Positions 16,160 through 25,604 of a stretch of 64,000 nt of DNA are shown in pieces. The notes beneath the pieces are model-generated. The model was not told the DNA's origin. It did no database searches and was given only the letters and a program-made list of their open reading frames with translations. The DNA lies in the NCBI RefSeq assembly GCF_900186535.1, contig NZ_FYDE01000005.1, positions 1,588,895 through 1,652,894 of the forward strand, written 5' to 3'. Numbering within the stretch: position 1 is the first letter of the stretch; each line of letters starts with the position of its first letter. The position numbers and the translations under genes were made by a program. The stretch comes from Marasmitruncus massiliensis (lineage in GTDB: Bacteria > Bacillota > Clostridia > Oscillospirales > Ruminococcaceae).

Positions 16160-16198
16160 AAGCGAGGCTCTGCGTTTCCCCGGAGCGTTGATTTTTCA

Positions 16199-16278
16199 GG
16201 CATGCAGCCGTTTTTTGTGTTGCATGCCGGCAGGTGAGAAATTTCAGCCATTCGGGAATTGATTCCGAATGGCTTTTT
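16199..16278 (+). terminator. Riboswitch expression platform with intrinsic terminator
   Basis: Two hairpins follow the aptamer: GGCATGCA (16199-16206) with TGCATGCC (16221-16228), then AGCCATTCGG (16246-16255) with CCGAATGGCT (16265-16274) and a run of T. The second is an intrinsic terminator before cbiD, implying control by premature termination. Which alternative pairing forms the antiterminator is not resolved. Confidence 0.7.
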
Positions 16279-16305
16279 GATTGCGCGGAAGGGGTGTGAG
16301 ACGCT

Positions 16306-17457
16306 TTGCCGGACAGATTTGTGGTAAACGGGGGGAAAAAACTGCGCTGCGGTTATACCACCGGCTCATGCGCCGCAGCTGCCGCAAAAGCCGCGGCGCT
16401 GATGCTTGCGACAGGTGCGGCGGTAGACCATGTTTCTATCAGAACGCCAAAAGGCGTTTGTCTGCGGCTCGAAGTCGAGGATGCGCACATACACTCTGAC
16501 AGTGCGAGCTGCGCTGTCCGGAAAGACGGCGGGGATGACATTGACGCAACGGACGGCGCGCTGATTTACGTGAGAGTTTCACTGAACAGCAGCGGAGAAA
16601 TTTTGGTGGACGGCGGAGAGGGAGTGGGCCGCGTTACGCGTGCGGGCCTTGACCAGCCTGTCGGCGCCGCCGCAATCAACCGCGTTCCAAGGCAGATGAT
16701 CGTGCAAAGCGTCCGGGAAGTGCTCGCCGGGGCGTTTGGGCAGGACACCCGCCGAGGCGCGGATGTGACGGTATCTGTGCCGCGCGGGAAAGAAATTGCG
16801 CGGCAGACGTATAATCCCCGCCTTGGCATCGAGGGCGGAATCTCGATTCTCGGGACGACCGGTATCGTGGAGCCAATGAGCGAAGCGGCTCTGCTTGATA
16901 CGATCCGAACGGAACTGAACATGCTCAGGGCGGCGTCGGATGCGCCGGTCCTTGTTACGCCGGGCAATTATGGAGAAGAATTTGCGAAGAAGATGCTCGG
17001 CCTGAATTTGTCCCGCTCGGTGCTGTGCAGCAACTTTTTGGGCGATACGCTGGACTACGCGGCCTACTTGGGTTTTCAGGGAGTGCTGCTGGTTGGCCAT
17101 ATCGGAAAACTGGTCAAGCTGGCAGGCGGTATCTTTCAAACCCATTCCCGTGCCGCCGATGCAAGGATGGAGATCCTCGCGGCGCACGCGGCGATGGCCG
17201 GCGCTCCTCAGACACTGGTGCGGGGGCTGATGGACGCGCCGACAACCGACCGCGCGCTGGAACTCTTAAAACAGCAGGGCCTGGCCGAACCTGTAGTCCG
17301 CACCTTGCTTCAAAAAATGGAAGAACATCTGAAACACCGGGCGGGGCAGATGCAGACAGGAGTGATCCTGTTTTCCAGTCAATCCGGCATGCTGGGGCAA
17401 ACATCCGAAGCGCCGGAACTGCTGAAACAATTCAAAAAGTCGGAGGAACCTGAATGA
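16306..17457 (+). CDS. cbiD: Cobalt-precorrin-5B C1-methyltransferase CbiD
   Basis: A 383-residue CbiD, which methylates C1 of the corrin ring with SAM in the anaerobic cobalamin route. The N-terminal signature LRCGYTTGSCAAAAAKAA is present, as are GGEGVGRVTRAGL and GTTGIVEPMSE. Length is normal. The TTG start at 16306 follows AAGGGGTG. It is the first gene after the B12 riboswitch and overlaps the next gene as ATGA. Confidence 0.95.
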   Translation: MPDRFVVNGGKKLRCGYTTGSCAAAAAKAAALMLATGAAVDHVSIRTPKGVCLRLEVEDAHIHSDSASCAVRKDGGDDIDATDGALIYVRVSLNSSGEILVDGGEGVGRVTRAGLDQPVGAAAINRVPRQMIVQSVREVLAGAFGQDTRRGADVTVSVPRGKEIARQTYNPRLGIEGGISILGTTGIVEPMSEAALLDTIRTELNMLRAASDAPVLVTPGNYGEEFAKKMLGLNLSRSVLCSNFLGDTLDYAAYLGFQGVLLVGHIGKLVKLAGGIFQTHSRAADARMEILAAHAAMAGAPQTLVRGLMDAPTTDRALELLKQQGLAEPVVRTLLQKMEEHLKHRAGQMQTGVILFSSQSGMLGQTSEAPELLKQFKKSEEPE

Positions 17458-18158
17458 GTGGTATTTTATACGGTGTGAGCGTAGGGCCGGGAGATCCGGA
17501 GCTGATGACTTTGCAGGCGGTCAGGACCCTCAAAACCTGCGATGTGCTTGCAGTCCCGCGCTCCTCCGATGAGAATGACAGGGTGGCTTATGAGATTGCC
17601 AGACATGCCGTACCGGAGATCGTTGAATGTGAAGTGGTTGAACTTTACATGCCGATGACGCGCGATCAGGAAGAACTTCGCCGTACCCGCGCGGCTGCTG
17701 TGGGGCTCCTGACGGGGCTGCTCTCTGCTGGGAAGAATGTTGCTTTCCTGACTTTGGGAGATAGTTCAATCTATTCGACCTATAACTACCTGCACAACGC
17801 TGTAAAGGAACAAGGCTTTACTGCAAAGATGCTGCCCGGCGTCCCCTCCTTCTGCGCGGCGGCAGCCTGTCTGGGGGAGGGGCTGACCCAGCCCCATCTG
17901 CCGCTGCATATCCTGCCCGCCTCTTACAGCGGACTGGAAGAAGGGCTGGACTGCCCCGGTACAAAAGTCCTGATGAAAGCCGGAAAATCTCTGCCCGCGG
18001 TGATGGAGGAACTGCGTAAACGCGGCCTGCTCTCTCATACCAAAATGGTACAGCGGTGCGGGATGGAAGGCGAGCGGGTGTTCCAGTCGCTGGAAGACGC
18101 TGATTTTTCTTCCGACTATTTTTCGATTGTAGTTGTAAAAGATGGGGAGGCACGCTGA
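17454..18158 (+). CDS. cbiL: Cobalt-precorrin-2 C20-methyltransferase CbiL
   Basis: A 234-residue tetrapyrrole methylase that adds the C20 methyl group. Motifs: GVSVGPGDPELMTLQAV at the N-terminus, CDVLAVPRS, and the SAM-site sequence LGDSSIYSTYNYL. The family fold is shared with CbiF, CbiH, CbiE and CbiG partners in the same operon; the VPRS and GDSSIYSTY motifs are what point to C20. The start overlaps the cbiD stop, and its TGA shares bases with the cbiF start. Confidence 0.93.
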   Translation: MSGILYGVSVGPGDPELMTLQAVRTLKTCDVLAVPRSSDENDRVAYEIARHAVPEIVECEVVELYMPMTRDQEELRRTRAAAVGLLTGLLSAGKNVAFLTLGDSSIYSTYNYLHNAVKEQGFTAKMLPGVPSFCAAAACLGEGLTQPHLPLHILPASYSGLEEGLDCPGTKVLMKAGKSLPAVMEELRKRGLLSHTKMVQRCGMEGERVFQSLEDADFSSDYFSIVVVKDGEAR

Positions 18159-18913
18159 TGGTACATTTTGTAGGAGCAGGCTGCGGCGCGCCTGATTTGA
18201 TCACTGTGCGGGGGCAGCAGCTCCTGCGGGAGGCCGACGTCATCATTTACGCGGGTTCGTTGGTAAACCCCGCGCTGCTGGAAAATGCGAAACCCGGCTG
18301 TGAAATTTACAACAGTGCGCAAATGACACTGGAACAGGTCATAGATACCATGAGAAAGGCGGAAGCTGACCATAAAACAACCGTCCGCCTGCATACAGGC
18401 GACCCCTCCATTTATGGGGCCATCCGGGAACAGATGGACCTGCTGGACGAACTCGCAGTCAGCTGGGACGTCACCCCCGGCGTCAGCTCCTTCTGCGGGG
18501 CGGCTGCCTCGCTGGGCGCGGAATATACGCTTCCGGATGTTTCCCAGACCGTGGTTATCACGCGCATGGAGGGCAGGACACCGGTGCCGGAAAAGGAAAA
18601 AATCAGAAGCCTGTCTGCGCATCAATCCACTATGGTGGTCTTTTTAAGCGCGGGCATGACGGAGCAGCTCAGCGCACAGCTGATTGAGGGCGGATACAGC
18701 CCGGAAACCCCGGCGGCCATCGTCTATAAGGCATCGTGGCCGGATGAAAAGCGGATTCTCTGTACGGTTGCACAGCTTCCGCAAAAAGCAAAAGAACACG
18801 GGATTTCCAAAACTGCACTGATTCTGGTGGGGGATTTTTTAGGCAGGAGCTATGGGCGTTCTAAATTGTATGATCCCGCGTTTTCCACCGAATTTAGGGA
18901 GGCGGGCCGATGA
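18158..18913 (+). CDS. cbiF: Cobalt-precorrin-4 C11-methyltransferase CbiF
   Basis: A 251-residue tetrapyrrole methylase that transfers a methyl group to C11. Typical motifs: VHFVGAGCGAPDLITVRG, DVIIYAGSLVNPALL, RLHTGDPSIYGAI and GVSSFCGAAA. Length is normal. It overlaps cbiL by one base and cbiG by four. Confidence 0.94.
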   Translation: MVHFVGAGCGAPDLITVRGQQLLREADVIIYAGSLVNPALLENAKPGCEIYNSAQMTLEQVIDTMRKAEADHKTTVRLHTGDPSIYGAIREQMDLLDELAVSWDVTPGVSSFCGAAASLGAEYTLPDVSQTVVITRMEGRTPVPEKEKIRSLSAHQSTMVVFLSAGMTEQLSAQLIEGGYSPETPAAIVYKASWPDEKRILCTVAQLPQKAKEHGISKTALILVGDFLGRSYGRSKLYDPAFSTEFREAGR

Positions 18914-19953
18914 CGGTATCACTGATTGCGTTTTCCAGAAACGGTGCGGCCATTATGGACGCCATAGCCGGCCGCCTGTCCGATCGCGGGGAAACAATAT
19001 TGGAAGCCTGCCTTCTGCATGGGAATTCAGCCGCGCAGACTTCCCTTCAGGAATGGACAACACATGCGTTCCGCGGGGACGCCGTCATTTTTGTAGGGGC
19101 GTGCGGGATTGCGGTCAGGGCGATTGCCCCATTGATTAGGGACAAGCTGGAAGATCCCGCGGTGATTTGTGTGGATGAGCGTGGGCAGTTTGTGATTTCG
19201 CTCCTGTCCGGTCATGTCGGCGGGGCGAACGCCTTGGCGGCCACGGTTGCGAAAGCGGTCGGGGGAACGCCGGTCATTACGACCGCCACCGATGTGCAGG
19301 GCAGGTTCGCGGTCGATGTTTGGGCGAAGGATTGCGGCCTGCGTCTGTGTGAACGGCAATATGCCAAGGAACTTTCCGCCGCGCTTCTGGATGGCAAAAC
19401 GGTGGGAGTTTTCAGCGATTTCCTGATCGACGGGAGCCTGCCGGACGGAATGGCCGCCGCGGATTCCGGGGACCTCGGGCTTTGCATCTCCTGGGATACG
19501 CGGGTTCAGCCGTTTCTCCATACGCTGCACGCGGTTCCTCAAACGGTGACTGTGGGGGTCGGCTGCCGCAGAAATGTTTCGGCAGAGGCATTTGAACACA
19601 CTGTTCTTGACTTCCTGAGGCAGAACCGTATCGCGATAGAGGCAGTAGCGTCGCTGGCGACGATCGATCTCAAATCGAATGAGCCGTGTATCCGTGCATT
19701 CTGCGAGAAATACCGGCTGCCGCTTGTGACGGCTTCTGCGGAAACGCTGGCGGCTGTCGAAGGGGAGTTTACAGCCTCTGAATTTGTGGGGAAAATTACG
19801 GGCGTGGATAATGTCTGTGAGCGGGCCGCAGTGCTTGCCGGGGGAGGTACGCTCCTTTTCCGCAAGCAAAGCCGGGACGCGGTTACCGTGGCGGCTTCGT
19901 CACCCGATTGGAGGGTTTGTTTTGAAGGCAAGCCGGAAGGGATCTATCCATGA
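18910..19953 (+). CDS. cbiG: Cobalt-precorrin-5A hydrolase CbiG
   Basis: A 347-residue CbiG, which opens the delta-lactone of cobalt-precorrin-5A and releases acetaldehyde (the ring-contraction carbon). The N-terminal and middle domains are seen in FVGACGIAVRAIAPLI and VISLLSGHVGGANALA; the C-terminal domain starts near residue 215 with VGVGCRRNVSAE. Its presence marks the oxygen-independent branch. ATGA overlaps link it to cbiF and cbiH. Confidence 0.94.
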   Translation: MTVSLIAFSRNGAAIMDAIAGRLSDRGETILEACLLHGNSAAQTSLQEWTTHAFRGDAVIFVGACGIAVRAIAPLIRDKLEDPAVICVDERGQFVISLLSGHVGGANALAATVAKAVGGTPVITTATDVQGRFAVDVWAKDCGLRLCERQYAKELSAALLDGKTVGVFSDFLIDGSLPDGMAAADSGDLGLCISWDTRVQPFLHTLHAVPQTVTVGVGCRRNVSAEAFEHTVLDFLRQNRIAIEAVASLATIDLKSNEPCIRAFCEKYRLPLVTASAETLAAVEGEFTASEFVGKITGVDNVCERAAVLAGGGTLLFRKQSRDAVTVAASSPDWRVCFEGKPEGIYP

Positions 19954-20681
19954 AAAAAATCTATGTTGTGGGACTTGGGCCGGGCAGACTGGAAGAAATG
20001 ACCCGGCACGCGATGGCTGCGCTGGAGGAAAGCGAAGTGATTGCAGGCTATGATGTGTATGTCGATCTGATCCGGATACATTTCCCGGGGAAAACGTTTC
20101 TTTCCACGCCGATGCGGCAGGAAACCGAACGATGCCGCCTTGCGCTGGAACACGCGGCGGCGGGCGAGACCGTATCGATGGTGTGCAGCGGCGACGCGGG
20201 GGTCTATGGGATGGCGGGCCTGATTTATGAAACGGCGCAGCAGTTCCCCCCTGTCGAAATTGAAGTGGTGCCGGGCATTACCGCGGCATGCAGCGGCGCG
20301 GCGCTTCTGGGCGCCCCGCTGATTCATGATTTTGCCGTGATCAGCTTAAGCGACCTGCTGACGCCGTGGGAACTGATTGAGCGGCGGCTTGACGCGGCGG
20401 GGGCGGCGGATTTTTGTATTTGCCTTTATAATCCGTCAAGCAAAAAACGGCAGGATTATTTAAAAAGGGCCTGTGAGATTCTGCTGCGCCACCGCTCGCC
20501 GGATACAATTGCGGGCATTGTGCGCAATATCGGCAGGGAGGGCGAAACCGCACAGGTAACCGCCCTGTCACAGCTCTTAACGATACAGACGGATATGTTT
20601 ACGACCGTATTTGTTGGAAATTCACAAACCAGAAACATAAACGGAAAGATGGTAACACCAAGGGGTTACCAGGGAGAGTAA
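19950..20681 (+). CDS. cbiH: Cobalt-precorrin-3 C17-methyltransferase CbiH
   Basis: A 243-residue tetrapyrrole methylase for C17 methylation with ring contraction. Motifs: VVGLGPGRLEEMT, VIAGYDVYVDLI, CSGDAGVYGMAGL, VVPGITAACSGAALLGAPL and ISLSDLLTPWE, the last typical of CbiH/CobJ. It has the short form without an extra Fe-S domain. It overlaps cbiG by four bases. Confidence 0.94.
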   Translation: MKKIYVVGLGPGRLEEMTRHAMAALEESEVIAGYDVYVDLIRIHFPGKTFLSTPMRQETERCRLALEHAAAGETVSMVCSGDAGVYGMAGLIYETAQQFPPVEIEVVPGITAACSGAALLGAPLIHDFAVISLSDLLTPWELIERRLDAAGAADFCICLYNPSSKKRQDYLKRACEILLRHRSPDTIAGIVRNIGREGETAQVTALSQLLTIQTDMFTTVFVGNSQTRNINGKMVTPRGYQGE

Positions 20682-20683
20682 TC

Positions 20684-21919
20684 ATGCCGAATTTTCTAGT
20701 GTTTGCAGGGACTTCCGAGGGCAGACGGATTGTGGAATGGCTGGCAGGCTGCGATGTGCACGTGTGTGCATGCGTGGCGACAGATTACGGGAAAAGCCTG
20801 CTGCCGGAGAATGTCGAGGTGCTCGCGGAAAGGCTCGATGAAGAACAGATGACCGCCCTTCTGCAGGCGTTCCAGTTTGACTGCGTCATAGACGCGACCC
20901 ACCCTTACGCAGCGGTCGCGACAAAGAATATCCGCGCGGCCTGCGCCGCCGCGGATACGCGGTATGTACGGCTGCTCCGGCCCGCCGGAGTGACCGGTGA
21001 CTGCGTATATGTGGAAAATATACAGCAGGCGGCCGACGTGCTCAACGTGACTACCGGGAAGGTTCTGCTGACAACGGGCAGCAAGGACCTGCATATCTTT
21101 ACACAGATTCCAAATTATCAGGAACGGATTTTTCCGCGCGTGCTTCCGACGGTGGAATCGATTGAACGCTGCCTTGCGCTGGGCTACCCCGTCAAAAATA
21201 TCATTGCCATGCAGGGCCCGTTTACAAGGGAAATGAACGGGGCGATGATGCGCCAGATCGGCGCCGGTGTGCTTGTCACAAAAGAGTCGGGGGACGCGGG
21301 CGGCATTTCGGAAAAGCTGGGCGCGGTACAGGACGCCGGCGCAATCGCAATTGTGGTGGGACGCCCGCGAGAAGAAACCGGGATGCTGTATGAGGATTTG
21401 GTGGAGCTGCTGGCTTATGATTTTGCGCTCCGGCCAAAACCTCGGCCCCAAAGGGAGACGGCGTATTTTCCCGTATTTGTTGACTGGTCAGCCAGCAGAG
21501 TTATTTTGTTTGGAGGCAGCGCAAAAGCGGCGCACTGGGCAGCTACCCTGCTGCCGTTCTGCGGCAGCCTGACAGTTGTTTCTCCCCAGACCGTACCCGA
21601 GCTGGAAACACTGGAAGCCATCATGATTCGCCGCCCCTACCGGCGCGGGGACTGCGCGGGATACGACATGGTTCTGGCCGCTGCCGACAACCGGGACGTC
21701 AACCATGCAATCTACGAAGAATGCACGCTGGAAAACGTACCGGTTCATGTTGCGGACGCGCCGGAAGAATGCAGTTTTCATCTGCCGGAGCTTGTTCGCA
21801 TGGGGAGTGTTATCGTAGGAATCTCCGCCAGCGGGAAGGATCAGAAACAGGCTAAGGCTCTGATCAAAGAAATTCGTTCGCGGATAGAAGCGGCCACGCC
21901 GCAGCCTGAAAAAGAATGA
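20684..21919 (+). CDS. cbiJ: CbiJ precorrin-6A reductase fused to a SirC-like precorrin-2 dehydrogenase domain
   Basis: A 411-residue protein made of two enzymes. Residues 1-250 are CbiJ/CobK, which reduces cobalt-precorrin-6A with a nicotinamide cofactor: FLVFAGTSEGRRIVEWLA, DATHPYA, TTGSKDL and MQGPFTREMN. Residues 262-400 match the N-terminal NAD-binding part of SirC/Met8/CysG: YFPVFVDWSASRVILFGGSA, LTVVSP, MVLAAADNRDVN and HVADAPEECSFHLP, whose Asp aligns with the catalytic Asp of that family. The second part would oxidise precorrin-2 to sirohydrochlorin, an early step otherwise missing from the operon. The Rossmann glycine motif is slightly degenerate (GGSAKA), so activity of this half is inferred. 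Confidence 0.88.
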   Translation: MPNFLVFAGTSEGRRIVEWLAGCDVHVCACVATDYGKSLLPENVEVLAERLDEEQMTALLQAFQFDCVIDATHPYAAVATKNIRAACAAADTRYVRLLRPAGVTGDCVYVENIQQAADVLNVTTGKVLLTTGSKDLHIFTQIPNYQERIFPRVLPTVESIERCLALGYPVKNIIAMQGPFTREMNGAMMRQIGAGVLVTKESGDAGGISEKLGAVQDAGAIAIVVGRPREETGMLYEDLVELLAYDFALRPKPRPQRETAYFPVFVDWSASRVILFGGSAKAAHWAATLLPFCGSLTVVSPQTVPELETLEAIMIRRPYRRGDCAGYDMVLAAADNRDVNHAIYEECTLENVPVHVADAPEECSFHLPELVRMGSVIVGISASGKDQKQAKALIKEIRSRIEAATPQPEKE

Positions 21920-21947
21920 ACTGCAGACAGATCAGAGGGGGATTTGC

Positions 21948-23159
21948 TTGAAAATCTATATGGTTGGCGTCGGCATGGGAAATCCGAAGCTGCTGACAGC
22001 CCAGGCGGCGGAAGCCGTTGCTGCAAGTAACTGCCTGATCGGCGCTCAAAGAATGCTGGACTGTTTTCGGGAAAGCCGTGCGCGGAAAATTGCCGCCGCA
22101 ACCCCTGAAAAAATAGCGGAAGCGATCTTTTCCCAGAAAGAACCGGAGCCGGTAGCAGTGCTGGTGTCAGGGGACTGCGGATTTTACAGCGCAGCAAAGG
22201 GCCTTTCGCGGCCGCTTGAATGCGAGGACGTGGAATATCTGCCGGGCATCAGCAGCCTGCAGTATTTCTGCGCAAAACTGCGGATTGCATGGGATGATGT
22301 CAAACCGATCAGCCTGCACGCGGGGGAACAGGATTTATTAGGAACGGTAACCACCTCTGAAAAAACATTTGTGCTTTCGGGAGGCAGCCGCAGCGCCCGG
22401 GAAATCTGTACCCGCCTGTGTGAAAACGGGTTCGGGGACTGCGCAGTGCATATAGGCGAACGGCTGTCCTATCCGGATGAAACCATCACGAGCGGAACAG
22501 CGAAGGCACTTTCTTCTCAGGAATTTGACCCGCTGTCGGTGCTGTTGATTCAGAATGCGGGCGCTTTGCGCAGGCTGCCGCCGGTCACTCACGGGATACC
22601 TGACGACCGTTTTTTGCGTGGGGATGTGCCTATGACCAAGGAAGAGGTGCGCGCGGTCTGCATCGCCAAGATGCGCCTTCGGCCGGGGCAGACCGTCTGG
22701 GACATCGGGGCGGGTACAGGCTCCGTTTCGGTGGAAATCGCGCGGGTCCTGCCGGGCGGCGTAGTCTATGCGGTGGAAAAAGAGGCGGATGCCATTGCTC
22801 TGCTCAAACAGAATCAAATGAAATTTGGCGTCCCCAATCTCAAAATCGTACAGGGGATGGCCCCCTGGGCATTGTCTGACTTGTCCGCACCGGACGCGGT
22901 GTTCATCGGCGGAAGTTCAGGGGGAATTTCACCGGTGATCGATTTGGCTTTGCAGAAAAACCCTGCGGCGCGGATTGTTGCGAATGCGATTACGCTGGAA
23001 ACGGTGGGCGCGGTATTGAATTGTTTTAACCGTCTGGAAATGGAGCAACAGGAGATTGTGCAGCTTTCGGTTGCAAAATCCAAAACGGTGGGTGGCAATC
23101 ATATGATGATGGGGCAGAACCCCATTTATATCCTCAGCGCGGGAGGAGAACGGCGATGA
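21948..23159 (+). CDS. cbiET: Fused CbiE-CbiT: precorrin-7 C5-methyltransferase / C15-methyltransferase and decarboxylase
   Basis: A 403-residue fusion. Residues 1-200 are CbiE, a tetrapyrrole methylase for C5 (MVGVGMGNPKLLTAQAAEAV, LVSGDCGFYSAAKGL, LPGISSLQYF). Residues 210-403 are CbiT, a class I SAM methyltransferase that methylates C15 and decarboxylates the C12 acetate (DDRFLRGDVPMTKEEVR, VWDIGAGTGSVSVEIAR). This is the same order as in CobL. The TTG start at 21948 is preceded by GAGGGGG. It overlaps cbiA by four bases. Confidence 0.94.
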   Translation: MKIYMVGVGMGNPKLLTAQAAEAVAASNCLIGAQRMLDCFRESRARKIAAATPEKIAEAIFSQKEPEPVAVLVSGDCGFYSAAKGLSRPLECEDVEYLPGISSLQYFCAKLRIAWDDVKPISLHAGEQDLLGTVTTSEKTFVLSGGSRSAREICTRLCENGFGDCAVHIGERLSYPDETITSGTAKALSSQEFDPLSVLLIQNAGALRRLPPVTHGIPDDRFLRGDVPMTKEEVRAVCIAKMRLRPGQTVWDIGAGTGSVSVEIARVLPGGVVYAVEKEADAIALLKQNQMKFGVPNLKIVQGMAPWALSDLSAPDAVFIGGSSGGISPVIDLALQKNPAARIVANAITLETVGAVLNCFNRLEMEQQEIVQLSVAKSKTVGGNHMMMGQNPIYILSAGGERR

Positions 23160-24550
23160 GCAGGCTTCAGCCGCTGCCAAGGATTCTGTTCGCGGCACCG
23201 TCCAGCGCAAGCGGCAAAACAACGGTGACCTGCGCGGTTCTGCGCGCACTGGCAAGGCGCGGCCTGAAAGTGGCCTCGTTTAAGTGCGGACCTGATTATA
23301 TTGACCCGATGTTCCACCGCAAAAGTGTGGGGACGGCAGTTTCCTCCAATCTGGATTTGTTTTTTTCGGACAGCAATACGGTGAAACGCCTGATGGGGGA
23401 ACAGGCACGGAATGCCGACCTGGCGGTGCTGGAAGGGGTCATGGGGTATTATGACGGCTTAGCGGGCAAAAGCGTGGAAGCGTCGACCTACGCGGTTGCC
23501 GAAGCGACGCAGACTCCGGCTGTGTTGGTGGTCAACTGCCGCGGCCAGTCGGTTTCAATTGCCGCGCTGGTCAAAGGATTTCTGGAATTCCGGAAAGACA
23601 GCCGGATTTCAGCAGTCGTTTTTAATCGTCTTTCGCCGATGCTTTATCCGGAACTGAAAGCGCTGGTGGAACAGGAGTGCGGTGTTGCTGTTGCGGGCTT
23701 TTTGCCGCCCATGACGGACTGTACCCTCGAAAGCCGGCACTTGGGGCTTGTTACCGCCGATGAAACGGAAGATATCCAAAGGAAGCTTGATTTGCTTGCC
23801 GCGCAGGCGGAGAAGACCATAGACCTTGATCTGCTGCTGAAACTGGCGGATTCCGCTCCGGCGCTGGAATACGAAAAGCCCCGAATTCCGCAGCTATCGG
23901 AACCGGTGCGCATCGCGGTTGCCGATGACCGTGCCTTCTGCTTCTACTATCAGGACACCCTGCGTCTGCTGGAAGAGGAGGGAGCCGAACTTGTAACGTT
24001 CAGCCCGTTAAGGGACAGCGCTTTGCCGGAGCAGATCGGCGGGCTTTATCTGGGCGGCGGATATCCCGAACTTTATGCAAGGCAGCTTTCGGAAAACGCC
24101 GCCATGCGGGGTGCTGTCAAACATGCCATAGAGCAGGGAATGCCGACGATTGCGGAATGCGGGGGATTTTTGTATCTGCACCGCACCTTGCAGGACGTGG
24201 ACGGAATCCCATTTCCGATGGCCGGGGTACTCCCCGCCGACGCATTCAAAACGGAGAAATTGTCTCGCTTTGGCTATGTAACGCTGACAGCGGCGCGGGA
24301 CAACCTGCTTTGCCTGGCGGGGGAGTTCCTTCCGGCTCACGAGTTTCATTATTGGGACAGCAACAACTGCGGGAATGATTTTACCGCGCAAAAGCCGCTG
24401 CGCAATACGAGCTGGAAATGTGTCCATGCAAAAGGGAACCTTTGGGCCGGCTTTCCGCATCTTTACCTTCCCGCTGTGCCAAAGGCGGCTTACCGGTTCC
24501 TGAAAGCCGCTGAAACCTATCGAAAGGATCTGCAAAATGACGCTGAATGA
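23156..24550 (+). CDS. cbiA: Cobyrinate a,c-diamide synthase CbiA
   Basis: A 464-residue ATP- and glutamine-dependent amidase for the a and c side chains. Residues 1-190 hold the P-loop APSSASGKTTVTCAVLRAL and KCGPDYIDPMFH. The C-terminal class I glutamine amidotransferase domain shows LGGGYPELYA, IAECGGFLYL with the catalytic Cys, and HEFHYW with the catalytic His. Length is normal. It overlaps cobT by 14 bases. Confidence 0.95.
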   Translation: MSRLQPLPRILFAAPSSASGKTTVTCAVLRALARRGLKVASFKCGPDYIDPMFHRKSVGTAVSSNLDLFFSDSNTVKRLMGEQARNADLAVLEGVMGYYDGLAGKSVEASTYAVAEATQTPAVLVVNCRGQSVSIAALVKGFLEFRKDSRISAVVFNRLSPMLYPELKALVEQECGVAVAGFLPPMTDCTLESRHLGLVTADETEDIQRKLDLLAAQAEKTIDLDLLLKLADSAPALEYEKPRIPQLSEPVRIAVADDRAFCFYYQDTLRLLEEEGAELVTFSPLRDSALPEQIGGLYLGGGYPELYARQLSENAAMRGAVKHAIEQGMPTIAECGGFLYLHRTLQDVDGIPFPMAGVLPADAFKTEKLSRFGYVTLTAARDNLLCLAGEFLPAHEFHYWDSNNCGNDFTAQKPLRNTSWKCVHAKGNLWAGFPHLYLPAVPKAAYRFLKAAETYRKDLQNDAE

Positions 24551-25595
24551 ACTGACATCACAAATTAAACCGCTGGACATGCGGTACTGCGAAGCGGCCA
24601 AACGGCGCTGGGACAGCATTGCAAAACCCCTGAACAGCCTTGGCGCTATGGAACAGATCATCTGCAAAATCGCAGGGATAACCGGCAGTGCGGATGTGGA
24701 CATCAGCCGCCGCTGTGTAACAGTTTTCTGCGCGGATAACGGCGTTGTGGAAGAAGGCGTCACCCAGACAGGCAGCGAAGTGACGGCAGTTGTCACCGAG
24801 AATTTTACAAAAGGCAAAGCCAGCGTCAACGCGATGGCACGGGCCGCTCACTGCGAGGTCATTCCGGTGGATATCGGGGTGGAGCGGGATGTGCATGGGG
24901 ACGGGCTTTTGATCCATAAAATTTCGCGGGGGACCCAAAACATGGTGCGGGGGCCCGCCATGACCCGTGATCAGGCGATCGAAGCGATTGAATTCGGGGC
25001 AAGTCTGGCGAAAAGTTTAAAAGAACAGGGGTTCCAACTGATTCTGACGGGTGAAATGGGCATCGGGAATACGACGACCAGCTCGGCTGTCGCGTCGGTT
25101 CTGCTTGGAAAAGCGCCTGCGGAGGTTACGGGGCGGGGAGCCGGGCTGAGCCGGGAAGGCCTCATGCGCAAAATCGCCGCAATTGAAGCCGCGATCGCAA
25201 AGAACAAACCGGACCCCGCCGATGCGGTGGATGTGCTTGCCAAGATAGGCGGATACGACCTTGCGGGGCTGTGCGGTATCTTTTTAGGGGGCGCCGCTGT
25301 GCGCCTGCCGGTTATGATAGACGGCTTTATCTCCGCAACGGCGGCGCTGGCGGCATCCCGCATCTGTCCTGCGGTTACCGACAGCCTGCTGCCTTCTCAC
25401 TGCTCCAAAGAACCTGCCTCGGCGATGCTGATGCAGGCACTTGGCCTGCGCCCCTTCCTCTATGCCGACATGTGCCTCGGGGAGGGAACCGGCGCGGTTG
25501 CGAGCCTGCCGTTTCTGGATATGGGGCTTGCCGTCTACCGCGAAATGAGCACGTTTGAAGAAATCAAAGTGGAACAATATCAGCCGCTGAATTAG
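24537..25595 (+). CDS. cobT: Nicotinate-nucleotide--dimethylbenzimidazole phosphoribosyltransferase CobT
   Basis: A 352-residue CobT, which makes alpha-ribazole phosphate for the lower ligand from nicotinate mononucleotide and a base. Motifs: FCADNGVVEEGVTQTGSEVT, GEMGIGNTTTSSAVAS, LSREGLMRKI, and the C-terminal MGLAVYREM. The catalytic Glu region near the C-terminus, LGEGTGAVASLP, is intact. No bluB or bza gene for making the base is present, so the base is made elsewhere or taken up. Confidence 0.95.
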   Translation: MTLNELTSQIKPLDMRYCEAAKRRWDSIAKPLNSLGAMEQIICKIAGITGSADVDISRRCVTVFCADNGVVEEGVTQTGSEVTAVVTENFTKGKASVNAMARAAHCEVIPVDIGVERDVHGDGLLIHKISRGTQNMVRGPAMTRDQAIEAIEFGASLAKSLKEQGFQLILTGEMGIGNTTTSSAVASVLLGKAPAEVTGRGAGLSREGLMRKIAAIEAAIAKNKPDPADAVDVLAKIGGYDLAGLCGIFLGGAAVRLPVMIDGFISATAALAASRICPAVTDSLLPSHCSKEPASAMLMQALGLRPFLYADMCLGEGTGAVASLPFLDMGLAVYREMSTFEEIKVEQYQPLN

Positions 25596-25604
25596 GAGAA
25601 CAAG

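Noticed and set aside
19027-19869. 280-codon open frame antisense to cbiG
   Set aside because: Basic, low-complexity translation opposite a clearly conserved gene; no ribosome-binding site or promoter.
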